64,000 nt of DNA from Microbacterium sp. BH-3-3-3. Lineage in GTDB: Bacteria; Actinomycetota; Actinomycetes; Actinomycetales; Microbacteriaceae. The position numbers and the translations under genes were made by a program. The notes below the pieces were generated by a model. It had not been told where the DNA came from. It did not search any database and saw only the letters and a list, made by a program, of their open reading frames with translations. Positions within the stretch are counted from its first letter, which is position 1, and each line of letters starts with the position of its first letter. The stretch spans positions 248,001-312,000 of the forward strand of contig NZ_VEFS01000002.1 in the NCBI RefSeq assembly GCF_007679045.1, given 5' to 3'. Positions 8,586 through 16,881 of this stretch are shown piece by piece.

Positions 8586-9662
8586 ATGAACCGCACCCCC
8601 CGCCGCATCCTCGCGGCCTCGTCCGTCTTCGTCGCCACCGCGCTCATCGCCACGGGATGCTCCGGCTCCTCCGGCGGCGGCGATGCCGCGGCGAGCGACA
8701 CCATCGTCGTCAGCACCTTCCCGTTCGGCGTCGAGGAGTTCCAGAAGGCCGTCATCGACCCCTTCACTGAGAAGACCGGGATCAAGGTCGAGGTCGAGAC
8801 CGGCAGCAACGCCGACCGTCTGTCGCAGCTGCAGCTGGCCGCTGGGGATCCCGGCATCGACGTGATGCTGATCTCCGACACCTTCGCGGCATCCGGACAG
8901 GAGAAAGACCTGTTCCAGTCGTTCGACGAGTCGAACGTGCCCAACCTGGCGAACATCGCCGACTTCGCCGTCGAGGAGGGCTTCGACGGCCCCGCGTACA
9001 GCTACCAGCTGAACGGCACCATCTACAACACCGGCGAGGTCACCGCGGCGCAGGCCGCCGACTGGTCGCTCTACGCCGACCCCGCCCTCAGCGGTCGCCT
9101 GGCGTTTCCCGACATCTCGGTCACCGCCGGTCAGCTCGCCGTCTCGGGCGTCGCCGACGCGTTCGGCAGCGGCCCGTTCGACATCGACACGGCCTACTCG
9201 ACCATCGGCGGCTGGGCCCCCGGCATCCTGCAGTTCTACTCGTCGTCGACCGAGGTGACCAACCTGCTCACGCAGGGCGAGATCGTCGCCGCCGACGCGC
9301 TGAGCGGGTTCGCGACCACGCTGATCGCCTCGGGTGAGCCGGTCGCGTGGACGGCGCCGACCGAGGGTCGCTACATGGCGACCAACCGCGCCATGATCCC
9401 CGCGGGTGCGCCGAACGTCGAGGGCGCCTACGCCTTCGTCGACTACCTGCTCTCCACCGAGGCCCAGAGCCAGTCGGCCAAGATCGTCGGCGACCTGCCC
9501 GTCGCCCTCGACGCCGAGATCCCCGCCGAGATCACCGCCGTCGTCGGCGACATCGCCGCCGACCCGGTCGCCGCCGGCTACTCGACGCTCGACCCGGCGG
9601 AGATCCTCCCCAACCGCGGTCAGTGGGTCGAACGTTTCGCCCGTGAGGTCACCTCGCGCTGA
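8586..9662 (+). CDS. Extracellular solute-binding lipoprotein of the Pot-like ABC transporter
   Basis: Starts at ATG 8586 after GAGAGG. The 358-residue product has a lipobox signal peptide (ATALIATGC, then SGSSGGG), so it is tethered to the membrane by the Cys. The rest is a PotD-like (family 1) binding protein: SDTIVVSTFPFGVEEFQKA, the middle NGTIYNTGEV, and YAFVDYLLSTEAQ near the end. It captures the solute for the permeases. The ligand is not evident. The deaminase gene after it points to a nucleobase-like or other amino-bearing compound rather than a plain polyamine, but that is inference. Confidence 0.88.
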   Translation: MNRTPRRILAASSVFVATALIATGCSGSSGGGDAAASDTIVVSTFPFGVEEFQKAVIDPFTEKTGIKVEVETGSNADRLSQLQLAAGDPGIDVMLISDTFAASGQEKDLFQSFDESNVPNLANIADFAVEEGFDGPAYSYQLNGTIYNTGEVTAAQAADWSLYADPALSGRLAFPDISVTAGQLAVSGVADAFGSGPFDIDTAYSTIGGWAPGILQFYSSSTEVTNLLTQGEIVAADALSGFATTLIASGEPVAWTAPTEGRYMATNRAMIPAGAPNVEGAYAFVDYLLSTEAQSQSAKIVGDLPVALDAEIPAEITAVVGDIAADPVAAGYSTLDPAEILPNRGQWVERFAREVTSR

Positions 9663-9705
9663 CCCCCCGACCGGTCGTCCGTGCCCCACGCCGGGCGACC
9701 GCCCG

Positions 9706-9740
9706 CCCGGCCACCGAGATCCCCCCGCTCGGTGGCCGGG
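9706..9740 (+). terminator. Intra-operon hairpin before the deaminase gene
   Basis: A perfect 13-bp stem (9706-9718 with 9728-9740; arm CCCGGCCACCGAG) with a 9-base loop, followed by TCCCCT. It probably lowers expression of the deaminase relative to the transporter. Confidence 0.65.
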
Positions 9741-9775
9741 TCCCCTCCGCTCCACCACGCACGAACGGCTCCACC

Positions 9776-10909
9776 ATGTCCGCACAGCCCCTGCCCGCCG
9801 CGTACCTCCACCGCCTGCCCAAGGCCGATCTGCACTGCCACCTCATCGGCACGGTGCGCCCCGCGACGTTCGCCGAGCTGGCGCGACGGGAGTCGCTCGC
9901 CCTGCCGGCCGACCCCGAGCGCATCTTCGCCGACATCAACTCGCTGCCGCCGGATCCCGCCCTGTACCGGCACACCCGCATCCCGGTGCCTCAGGAGCGC
10001 GGCGCCGATGAGCCCGCCGTGTCGTACTCGCTGTTCCAGGTGTCGAACTGGGTGGTCGAGGTGCTGCGCGACGCCGACGATCTGACCCGCATCGTCTACG
10101 AGGCCTTCGAAGACGCCCACCGCCTCAGCGGTACCCGTCACCTCGAGCTCTTCTTCGACGCGCTCCCGCCGCATCTCGCCTCGCTCGGCTACTCGGGCGC
10201 GGTCGAGGCCTACGCCGAGGGAATCCGCCGTGCCGAGCGCGACTTCGGTATGACGGGGCTCATGATCCAGGGCATCGACCGCAGCCGTAGCGGCGACGAA
10301 GCCCTCGAGGTCGTGCGCCGCGTCGTCGACAACCCGCACCCCTACGTCGCCGGCATCGGCCTCGACAACCTCGAGACCGCAGGTCCCCCCGAGCGCTTCG
10401 TCGACGCGTACCGGCTCGCGGGCGAGGCGGGCCTCGGCCGCACGGCCCACTCGTCGGAGCACGCCCCCACCGCCGTCAACACGATCACGTGTCTCGACGA
10501 GCTCGGCTGCGACCGCATCGACCACGGCTACTACGTGCTCGAAGACGACGAGGTCGTCGCGCGGCTACGCGATCAGCAGGTCGCCTTCACCGTCGCCTCC
10601 ACCACCTCGCGCCGGTCGTGGCGTCCGTGGCGACGCGCCTCGATCTCAGCGATGCTCGACGCGGGCCTCAACGTCATCCCGTGCTCCGACGACCCCGGCA
10701 TGTTCCCCACCACGTTGGCATCCGAGTACCGCATCGTCTCGGAGCAGATCGGAGCCACCGCCGACCAGGTGCGCCGCATGGCCGTCTCCTCGTTCGAGGC
10801 GTCGTGGCTTCCCGCCGCGGAGCGCGCCCGTACGGTCGCCGCGGCCGAAGCGGAGATCGCGGCGCTCGACGCCGAGTTCGACCTGGTGGTGCCGGCGTCG
10901 GGACGCTGA
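9776..10909 (+). CDS. Adenosine/adenine deaminase family amidohydrolase
   Basis: 377 residues. The metal-binding HCH at residues 20-22 lies in KADLHCHLIGT. The catalytic-Glu segment is HSSEHAP, where most family members have HAGE. The histidine segment is RIDHGYYV, and the metal Asp motif is CSDDPGMF (usual SDDP). All core ligands are present, so it should hydrolytically deaminate an aminopurine-type substrate. The altered HAGE loop and the segment VASTTSRRSWRPWRR, where NTxS-type residues are usual, suggest a substrate other than adenosine. It follows the Pot-like transporter in the same orientation, so it probably acts on the imported compound in the cytoplasm. Confidence 0.8.
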   Translation: MSAQPLPAAYLHRLPKADLHCHLIGTVRPATFAELARRESLALPADPERIFADINSLPPDPALYRHTRIPVPQERGADEPAVSYSLFQVSNWVVEVLRDADDLTRIVYEAFEDAHRLSGTRHLELFFDALPPHLASLGYSGAVEAYAEGIRRAERDFGMTGLMIQGIDRSRSGDEALEVVRRVVDNPHPYVAGIGLDNLETAGPPERFVDAYRLAGEAGLGRTAHSSEHAPTAVNTITCLDELGCDRIDHGYYVLEDDEVVARLRDQQVAFTVASTTSRRSWRPWRRASISAMLDAGLNVIPCSDDPGMFPTTLASEYRIVSEQIGATADQVRRMAVSSFEASWLPAAERARTVAAAEAEIAALDAEFDLVVPASGR

Positions 10910-10928
10910 CGCCGCGGGGGTCGGGGCC

Positions 10929-11129
10929 TCAGCTCTCGTCGGCCCAGCGGTCGCGGTAGCCGCGATCGTCGTCGGGCCGCGCGGCATCCGGTGCCGCCCA
11001 GTCGACCTGGAAGCCGCACTCGCGGCACTCGTCGGCGGTGACCTGCTCGTCGAGCAGCGGATGCATCGTCACCCCGCACGCCGGGCAGATCGGCTGCCGG
11101 TCGTCGGCGTACGGGTCGCGCAAGGTCAT
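10929..11129 (-). CDS. Small zinc-ribbon protein, 66 aa
   Basis: Begins at ATG 11129 (MTLRDPYADD). It carries a CPAC...CREC zinc-knuckle pair (residues 15-18 and 35-38) and an acidic, Arg-rich tail. Nothing else is recognisable. Such proteins usually bind one zinc and act as small structural or nucleic-acid-binding factors. It is convergent with the deaminase and divergent from the aldo/keto reductase. Confidence 0.65.
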   Translation of the reverse strand: MTLRDPYADDRQPICPACGVTMHPLLDEQVTADECRECGFQVDWAAPDAARPDDDRGYRDRWADES

Positions 11130-11171
11130 GGCGGGTGCAACCGCGCGCTGTCGTGTCGTGTTCCCCGCCGC

Positions 11172-11177
11172 TAGCGT
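11172..11177 (+). promoter_or_regulatory. -10 box TAGCGT, leaderless start for the reductase
   Basis: TAGCGT lies six bases before ATG 11184 and there is no Shine-Dalgarno sequence. Transcription should start at the A of the ATG. Confidence 0.5.
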
Positions 11178-11183
11178 CGGAGC

Positions 11184-12098
11184 ATGCACGTCGCCCGCCT
11201 CGGTCTCGGCCTCGCCGCCGTCGGCCGCCCCGCCTACATCACCACGGCCCGCGACGAGGATCTCGGCGATCCGGCCTCGCGCTCGATCGAGGCGTTGCGC
11301 GACCGTGCGCACGCGCTGCTCGACGAGGCGTGGGCTCTCGGCATCCGCTACGTCGACGCGGCCCGCTCGTACGGGCGCGCGGAGGAGTTCCTCGGGTCGT
11401 GGCTCGCACGGCATCCGGAGCGTCGCGCCGCGCTGACGATCGGTTCGAAGTGGGGCTACGCCTACGTCGGTGAATGGCGGATGGATGCCGCGGTGCACGA
11501 GCGCAAAGAGCACTCGGTCGCCATGTTCGACCGGCAGTGGCCCGAGACGCTGGCGGCGCTGGGCTCGGCTCCGGACTTCTCCCTCATCCACTCGGTGACC
11601 CCCGACAGTCCCGCGCTGTCGGATGCCGTCCTGCTCGACCGGCTGCGCGCCCTGCGCGACCGCGGCGTCCGCGTCGGCCTGTCGACGAGCGGGCCGCATC
11701 AGGGCGAGGTGATCCACGCCGCCCTCGCGGTCGATGAGCACCCCTTCTCGGTGGTGCAGTCGACGTGGAACCTGCTCGAGACCTCGGTCGCGCCGGCCCT
11801 GCAGACGGCCCACGGCGACGGCTGGACAGTGGTGGTGAAAGAGGCTCTCGCCAACGGCGAGCTCGCGCACGCCGAGTCGGGCAGCCGCCTCGACCGCCTG
11901 GCATCCGGACTCTCGCCCGACGTGTTCGCCCTCGGCGCCGCACGAGCGCAGCCCTGGGCCGACATCGTGCTCAGCGGAGCGACGACGGCCGCGCACCTGC
12001 GCCGCGGGGTGCAGGCGGGCCCCGTCGCGGCCCCGGACGAGCTCGCGACCGATCCCGACGACTACTGGCGCCGGCGGTCGGAGCGCCCCTGGCGGTGA
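11184..12098 (+). CDS. Aldo/keto reductase
   Basis: 304 residues of the TIM-barrel NADPH reductase family. The catalytic tetrad is visible: Asp in YVDAA, Tyr in RSYG, Lys in GSKWGY and His in SLIHSVT. The cofactor-end motif is DIVLSGATT. The start is leaderless (-10 at 11172). Substrate unknown. It appears to be a single-gene unit. Confidence 0.85.
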   Translation: MHVARLGLGLAAVGRPAYITTARDEDLGDPASRSIEALRDRAHALLDEAWALGIRYVDAARSYGRAEEFLGSWLARHPERRAALTIGSKWGYAYVGEWRMDAAVHERKEHSVAMFDRQWPETLAALGSAPDFSLIHSVTPDSPALSDAVLLDRLRALRDRGVRVGLSTSGPHQGEVIHAALAVDEHPFSVVQSTWNLLETSVAPALQTAHGDGWTVVVKEALANGELAHAESGSRLDRLASGLSPDVFALGAARAQPWADIVLSGATTAAHLRRGVQAGPVAAPDELATDPDDYWRRRSERPWR

Positions 12099-12105
12099 GC
12101 TGCGC

Positions 12106-12489
12106 TCAGGGCACGCAGTTCAGCGTCGCGACGGTGCCCGAGACGTTCGCCCACGAGGTCGCGATCGCCGTGGCCAGCACCGCGCCCGACGACGAACGCG
12201 CCTGGACGTAACCGGAGGATCGCGCGTCGGCGATCGAGCGCACGGTGATGCCGGGGGAGTAGGTGCCGCACGTCGAGAACGACACGCGCGTGCCCGAGAG
12301 GCTCGATCCGCTGAAGGCGCAGACGTTGCCGTCGGCGCAGCTTCCGACCGCGCGCTCGGTGCCGGAGGGGACGTCCATGGTCATGCCCAGCTCGGGCCAT
12401 TCGGCGTGATGGGAGTCGATGACGACGCCGCCCGGGATCTCGCGGAGGGCCGCGGCGATGTCGGGGTGCAGCTGGTCGGTGCTGGTCAT
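12106..12489 (-). CDS. Peptidase inhibitor I36-like protein (third gene of sigma operon)
   Basis: 127 residues. The C-terminal half (GSCADGNVCAFSGSSLSGT to TVATLNCVP) has four cysteines and the xNVCxFSGSxxSGT pattern of beta/gamma-crystallin-like I36 metalloprotease inhibitors. There is no signal peptide in the annotated frame: residues 1-40 are soluble and acidic (DIAAALREIPGGVVIDSHHA). Export is therefore unclear. It overlaps the preceding gene by four bases (ATGA), so it is the last gene of the sigma/anti-sigma operon. Confidence 0.6.
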   Translation of the reverse strand: MTSTDQLHPDIAAALREIPGGVVIDSHHAEWPELGMTMDVPSGTERAVGSCADGNVCAFSGSSLSGTRVSFSTCGTYSPGITVRSIADARSSGYVQARSSSGAVLATAIATSWANVSGTVATLNCVP

Positions 12490-13481
12490 TCGGTGTCCGC
12501 CTTCCTGTCGAGGACATCCCAGAGGGTGTAATCGGTGATGGATCCCGCGGGGAGCTTCAGGGTGTCGCTGTCGGCGAGGAGCGCGGATTCGAACCCGACG
12601 ATGCGCCCCGTGTCGGCCGAGAGCAACAGAGTCGACTCCGACGTGGTCAGCCCCGACGGCACCGCGGCGAGACCGACGACCGGGCGGCCGAGGCGGTCGA
12701 AGGCCGTTCCGACCACGCGGAGTCCGGGGGCCTGGCCGACGACCTCGAGCAGGGCTGCCTGCTGCGGACCGGTGAGCGTCCACTCGCCGAGCAGGGCGCG
12801 TGCCCCGAGCATCGCATCGCCCGCCGTCAACTGATCGCCGGCGCCCGTCGAGGTGAGCACCAGTGCCCGCATCGCGTCGACCGTCGGCTCGGGTGGGGTG
12901 GGGGAGAGGGGCGCGAACTGGTTCTGCACGAACGTCAGGTCGCCCACGACGGTGCCCGGCGTCGGTTCTCCGGCCGGGACCGTGTCTCCCGCCGCGTTCG
13001 TCGCCTCGGCGGCGGTCGTCACGACCGAACCGGACAGGTCGGCGTTCCACCGGACGTCGACCCACTCGCGGCGGAACACCGTCGCTTCGGCCTCGTCGGG
13101 CGACCCGCTGAAGTACCAGCCGAGAGAGAGCGAGCGGCGCTCGGGCTCGGCGGGTCCGGTGCCGTCGGTCAGGCGTTGCCGCGCCTGCGCGATCACCTGC
13201 GAGGCGTCGTCGGAGATCACGGTGAACGCCAGAGGTTGGGGAGTGAGGGCGGATGCCGGCGAACTCGGCATCCACAGGACTCCGGTCACGATCGCCAGCA
13301 CGAGGACGACGACCGCGGCGGCGGAGCCCCACGTCACGAAGGCCGGTCGGCGGCGCGTGTTCTGCGCGGATGCGGCGAAGGCACGGGCTCGACGTTCGGC
13401 GTCGAGCGGGATCGGGGCGTCGAGGGGGGTGCGCGCCGGATCGAGGCGCTGCAGGGCGCGGGTCAGATCATCGTCGGTCAT
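12486..13481 (-). CDS. Membrane-anchored anti-sigma-like protein
   Basis: 331 residues with GGAGGAGG before ATG 13481. The N-terminal cytoplasmic part (TDDDLTRALQRLDPARTP) is short. One transmembrane helix at about residues 52-70 (AAAVVVLVLAIVTGVLWM) is followed by a large extracytoplasmic domain. Position (overlapping the sigma gene by 14 bases) and topology suggest it restrains the sigma factor. The outer domain resembles the CU044_5270-type proteins paired with actinobacterial sigma factors. No zinc motif is present. Confidence 0.65.
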   Translation of the reverse strand: MTDDDLTRALQRLDPARTPLDAPIPLDAERRARAFAASAQNTRRRPAFVTWGSAAAVVVLVLAIVTGVLWMPSSPASALTPQPLAFTVISDDASQVIAQARQRLTDGTGPAEPERRSLSLGWYFSGSPDEAEATVFRREWVDVRWNADLSGSVVTTAAEATNAAGDTVPAGEPTPGTVVGDLTFVQNQFAPLSPTPPEPTVDAMRALVLTSTGAGDQLTAGDAMLGARALLGEWTLTGPQQAALLEVVGQAPGLRVVGTAFDRLGRPVVGLAAVPSGLTTSESTLLLSADTGRIVGFESALLADSDTLKLPAGSITDYTLWDVLDRKADTE

Positions 13482-13983
13482 CGAACACCTCCTCCGCCGA
13501 GACGGTGGTCCCCTCGAGCAAGGGCCGGAGTTTCGCCCGCACGCGGTTCAACCGGGTCCAGACGGTCCCCGCGCTGGCGCCGACGACGATCCCCACCTCG
13601 GCCGCCGAGAGCTCCTCCCAGTACGTGAGCCAGAGGATCTCCCGCTCGCGTTCGGAGAGCTCGCGGATCGCGTCGACCAGACGTCCGATCATCTCGCCCT
13701 CCGACGAGCTCGAGAGAGTGCGCACCTGGTCTTCGATGTGCGTCCACAGTGCCCCCTCCCTGTCTCGTCGTCGGTACTCGTTCGCGATGAGGTTGCGTGC
13801 CGTGCGGTACAGCCACGGCAATCCGAACGGCTCTCGCGGATCCCGCTTGCGCCACGCGATCTCGAAGCACTCCATCGTGAGGTCGTCGGCGGCCTCGCGA
13901 TCCGACACGCGTCGCTCGATGAACCGTCTGACCGCGTTGTAGTGCTCACGGAAGAGCGCCACGAAGCCCGCGTCGTCCGTCAC
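13468..13983 (-). CDS. RNA polymerase ECF-type sigma factor
   Basis: The start is GTG 13983, preceded by GAGGAAAG. The 171-residue product has region 2 (FVALFREHYNAVRRFIERRV, then LPWLYRTARNLIANEYRRRD) and region 4 (LSEREREILWLTYWEELSAA, HTH to VWTRLNRVRAKLRP). It heads a three-gene unit with an anti-sigma-like protein and an I36-like protein. The regulon is unknown. Confidence 0.9.
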   Translation of the reverse strand: MTDDAGFVALFREHYNAVRRFIERRVSDREAADDLTMECFEIAWRKRDPREPFGLPWLYRTARNLIANEYRRRDREGALWTHIEDQVRTLSSSSEGEMIGRLVDAIRELSEREREILWLTYWEELSAAEVGIVVGASAGTVWTRLNRVRAKLRPLLEGTTVSAEEVFDDRR

Positions 13984-14290
13984 CGCCGTCTTTCCTCGTG
14001 CTCGTACCCGGGCTGTGTCGCCAGGGCGGTGAACCTTACGGCGGAGCCGCGGAAAAAACTTTTCGACCCCGGTGTAAGGAATGCGGCGGGGGTGACACAG
14101 CACTGGTGGGGGTGGGTGCCGTCTCCGGCTTCGAGAGGGCACCCGCATGCCCGTCGTCCGATGTTCGGGTCTGACGACGACGGGCGAGGGGTTGCGCCGC
14201 ATGGGGGTGGCGCAACCCCTCGGATACCCGTCATGCGTTCCAGGATGTCAGAGTCGCGATGCCTTGCCCGGCGTCGACTGCGCCGTCCGG
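13984..14290. other. Intergenic region between sigma gene and thioesterase gene
   Basis: 307 bases without a gene, holding the sigma-gene promoter region (minus strand) and two hairpins. The stronger is listed separately. The other pairs GCCCGTCGTC (from 14150) with GACGACGGGC (ending near 14185). I see no convincing coding potential. Confidence 0.5.
14186..14221 (-). terminator. Hairpin downstream of the thioesterase gene
   Basis: A perfect 13-bp stem (14186-14198 with 14209-14221; arm GAGGGGTTGCGCC) with a 10-base loop. It lies 70 bases past the stop of the minus-strand thioesterase gene and lacks a T tract. Confidence 0.6.
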
Positions 14291-14692
14291 CTAGGGCTTC
14301 GCGTCCGGGTCGACGAGCAGGTTCGTGATGCGGGCCGTCGCGATCGGCCTGCCGTCGTCGTCGGTGACGTGGACGTCGTACGTCGCGAGACGTCGACCTC
14401 GGTGCGCCGCCGTGGCGACGGCGTGGATCCGCCCGTCACCTGCCCCGCGGTGGTGCGTGATGTTGAGGTCGACCCCGACGCAGACCTTGTCGTAGCCCGA
14501 CGCGTGGATCATGGCCGCCCACGAGCCGACTGCCTCGGCGAGGGCGGCGGTCGCCCCGCCGTGCAGGCGCCCGAGCGACTGCGTGTTGCCCTCCACCGGC
14601 ATCGAGGCCGCGACCCGGTCGGCCGACTGCTCGGTGACGGTGATGCCGAGACGCTCGTCGAGGGCTCCGGGGACGATGCTCCACACCGGCAT
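14291..14692 (-). CDS. PaaI-family hotdog thioesterase
   Basis: 133 residues from ATG 14692, with GGAAGGAG nine bases upstream. The hotdog-fold signature LGRLHGGATAALAEAVGSWA matches PaaI/YbgC-type acyl-CoA thioesterases (HGG loop plus helix). MDTP-like substrate residues are not obvious. It should release free acids from acyl-CoA in the cytoplasm. It is divergent from the MHS transporter, which may take up a carboxylate, so a linked role in organic-acid metabolism is possible. Confidence 0.85.
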   Translation of the reverse strand: MPVWSIVPGALDERLGITVTEQSADRVAASMPVEGNTQSLGRLHGGATAALAEAVGSWAAMIHASGYDKVCVGVDLNITHHRGAGDGRIHAVATAAHRGRRLATYDVHVTDDDGRPIATARITNLLVDPDAKP

Positions 14693-14769
14693 GACTGCTC
14701 CTTCCGCCACGCTCGTGCGCAGCCGACTCGTGCGCTCTTGTCGAGCGCGTCCGGCTCTGACACTATTAC

Positions 14770-14788
14770 TGAACGCTCGGTCGGTAAC
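14770..14788. promoter_or_regulatory. Probable TetR-type operator between thioesterase and MHS genes
   Basis: TGAACGCTCGGTCGGTAAC is an imperfect palindrome resembling the CGGTCGGT half-sites of TetR regulators of acyl-CoA genes. It lies in the divergent promoter region. The TetR gene at 16249-16869 is the nearest candidate binder. Confidence 0.4.
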
Positions 14789-14836
14789 AGATCCGATCGA
14801 GATCCACCGCCCTGCCCACAGAACGACGGAGTTCTC

Positions 14837-16162
14837 ATGGCCACCACCCACGCCCCGGCATCCACCCGTGCCACCGCAGGTATCTCGCGAGAGGAACGGC
14901 GCGTGCTCGCCGGCACCCTCGTGGGCACCTCGATCGAGTGGTACGACTTCTTCATCTACGCCCAGGCGGCGGGGCTCGTGCTCGCGCCGCTGTTCCTCGC
15001 CCCTCTCGCCCAGACCGATCCGGCCATCGCCCAGGTGCTGTCGTTCGCGACGATCGGCATCTCGTTCCTCTTCCGCCCGCTCGGTGCCGTCGTGGCCGGA
15101 TGGCTCGGCGACCGCCTCGGCCGCAAGAAGATGCTCGTACTCACGCTCATCATGATGGGCGTCTCGACGGCCCTCATCGGCGTGCTCCCGACCTACGCCG
15201 CGATCGGCGTGGCCGCCCCCATCCTGCTCATTCTCCTGCGCGTGCTGCAGGGCTTCTCGGCCGGTGGCGAGTGGGGCGGTGCGGCCCTGCTCTCGGTCGA
15301 GCACGCCCCGGTCAACCGCCGCGGCTACTTCGGCGCGTACCCGCAGATCGGGGTGCCGGTCGGCATGATCCTCGCCACCGCGACGCTGTGGATCCTCACC
15401 TCGTCGATGTCGGCCGAGGCCTTCCTCGCGTGGGGCTGGCGCGTGCCGTTCCTCTTCTCGATCGTGCTCATCGTCGTCGGATACGTCATCCGCCGCGCGG
15501 TGGAGGAGAGCCCCGTATTCGAAGACCTCGTGCGCCGCCGCAAGGAGTCGTCGGCCCCTCTCGGTCAGCTGTTCCGCAAGAACTGGCGCCAGGTCGCCCT
15601 GACGGCGTTCGTCTTCATCGGCAACAACGCCGCGGGCTACCTGCTCATCGCGTTCTTCGCGACGTACTCCGTCACGGCGTTGGGCATGGATCGCCCCACC
15701 GTGCTGCTGGCCACGACCCTGGCATCCTTCGGCTGGCTCGGCTTCACCCTGTGGGGCGGCCGACTCTCGGACCGTCTCGGACGCGTGCGCACCTTCCAGC
15801 TCGGCTACCTGCTGCTGGCCGTGTGGGCCGTGCCGATGTGGTTCCTCATCGACACCGCGAACATCGTCTGGTACTTCGTGGCGCTGTTCGTGATGACGCT
15901 CGGCCTCGGCCTGTCGTACGGACCGCAGGCCGCGCTGTACGCCGAGATGTTCCCCGCGAACGTGCGGTACTCGGGCGTCTCGATCGGCTACGCGCTCGGC
16001 GCGATCATGGGCGGAGCCTTCGCCCCGATGATCGCCGAGGCCCTGCTGCGCTCGACCGGCGCCTCGTGGACGATCGGCGTGTACATCGCGATCGCCGCGC
16101 TCATCTCGCTCGGCGCCGTCTCGCTCATCACGGAGCCGAAGGGCGTCGATCTGCGGGCGTGA
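14837..16162 (+). CDS. MFS transporter, metabolite:H+ symporter (MHS) family
   Basis: 441 residues with 12 predicted helices. Typical MHS features are GTSIEWYDFFIY at the first helix, the loop GWLGDRLGRKKML, and RVLQGFSAGGEWGGAALL. The family (ShiA, KgtP, ProP) imports carboxylates or compatible solutes with protons. The exact substrate is not visible. ATG 14837 follows GACGGAG. Confidence 0.88.
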   Translation: MATTHAPASTRATAGISREERRVLAGTLVGTSIEWYDFFIYAQAAGLVLAPLFLAPLAQTDPAIAQVLSFATIGISFLFRPLGAVVAGWLGDRLGRKKMLVLTLIMMGVSTALIGVLPTYAAIGVAAPILLILLRVLQGFSAGGEWGGAALLSVEHAPVNRRGYFGAYPQIGVPVGMILATATLWILTSSMSAEAFLAWGWRVPFLFSIVLIVVGYVIRRAVEESPVFEDLVRRRKESSAPLGQLFRKNWRQVALTAFVFIGNNAAGYLLIAFFATYSVTALGMDRPTVLLATTLASFGWLGFTLWGGRLSDRLGRVRTFQLGYLLLAVWAVPMWFLIDTANIVWYFVALFVMTLGLGLSYGPQAALYAEMFPANVRYSGVSIGYALGAIMGGAFAPMIAEALLRSTGASWTIGVYIAIAALISLGAVSLITEPKGVDLRA

Positions 16163-16177
16163 TCCCGGATGCCGAGG

Positions 16178-16208
16178 AGGGGCCCCTGCGCACGGCGCGG
16201 GGCCCCTT
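16178..16208 (+). terminator. Bidirectional hairpin terminator
   Basis: A GC-rich stem, AGGGGCCCC-TGCGC against GCGC-GGGGCCCCTT with one bulge, begins 16 bases after the MHS stop and ends in TT. It lies between convergent genes. Confidence 0.7.
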
Positions 16209-16248
16209 CGTGGTGTCGTGGGAGCACGCGCGAGGCGAGGGCGCCGGG

Positions 16249-16869
16249 TCAGGCGGTGCGCAGGCCGTCGAGGGCGATGCGCACGATGTCGGCCCCGAGG
16301 CGGTCGCCGTCGACGCTGCCCCCGGGGCGGTACCACTCGACGACCGAGTTGATCATGCCGAACAGCAGGCGGGCGGCGACGGCGGCGTCGACGTCGTCGC
16401 GCACGCTGCCCTCGGCCTGGGCTTCGGCGACGAGTCCGGTGACGCGGTGATCGAAGACGCGCCGCCGCTCGAGCGCGGCCTGCTCCACGGCGCTGTTGCC
16501 GCGCACCCGCAGCAGAAGCGTGACGGCGGGCAGCTGCGCCACCAGCACGTCGGTCGCGCCGGTGAGCACGTGACGCAGGCGGTCGGATGCCGCACCCTCG
16601 CGCGCGCCGGGCTCGTCGAGCACGGCTTCGAGGCCGCCCAGGGCCGCCTCGAGCGCGACCGCGAGCAGCTCCTCCTTCGAGGAGAAGTGGTGGTATAGCG
16701 CCGACTTGGTCAGTCCGAGACGCTTGGCGAGGTCGGCCACGCTCGTGGCGTCGTAGCCCTGCTCGTTGAACAACTGCACGGCGACGGCCAGCAGGCCCTC
16801 GCGGTCGTATCCGGGCCGCCCGCGGCGCGCGGGGGCGCCCGAGGTCGTGGCGGAATCGGCGAAGCTCAC
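16249..16869 (-). CDS. TetR-family transcriptional regulator
   Basis: 206 residues from GTG 16869. The N-terminal HTH (LLAVAVQLFNEQGYDATSVA, then [20 protein letters not shown]) is classical. The C-terminal ligand domain resembles KstR/FadR-like members (MINSVVEWYRPGG). It lies 12 bases downstream of the flavin reductase gene in the same direction and convergent with the MHS gene. It could act on the acyl-CoA-type operator at 14770. Its ligand is unknown. Confidence 0.85.
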   Translation of the reverse strand: MSFADSATTSGAPARRGRPGYDREGLLAVAVQLFNEQGYDATSVADLAKRLGLTKSALYHHFSSKEELLAVALEAALGGLEAVLDEPGAREGAASDRLRHVLTGATDVLVAQLPAVTLLLRVRGNSAVEQAALERRRVFDHRVTGLVAEAQAEGSVRDDVDAAVAARLLFGMINSVVEWYRPGGSVDGDRLGADIVRIALDGLRTA

Positions 16870-16881
16870 GATGTCAGTGTG

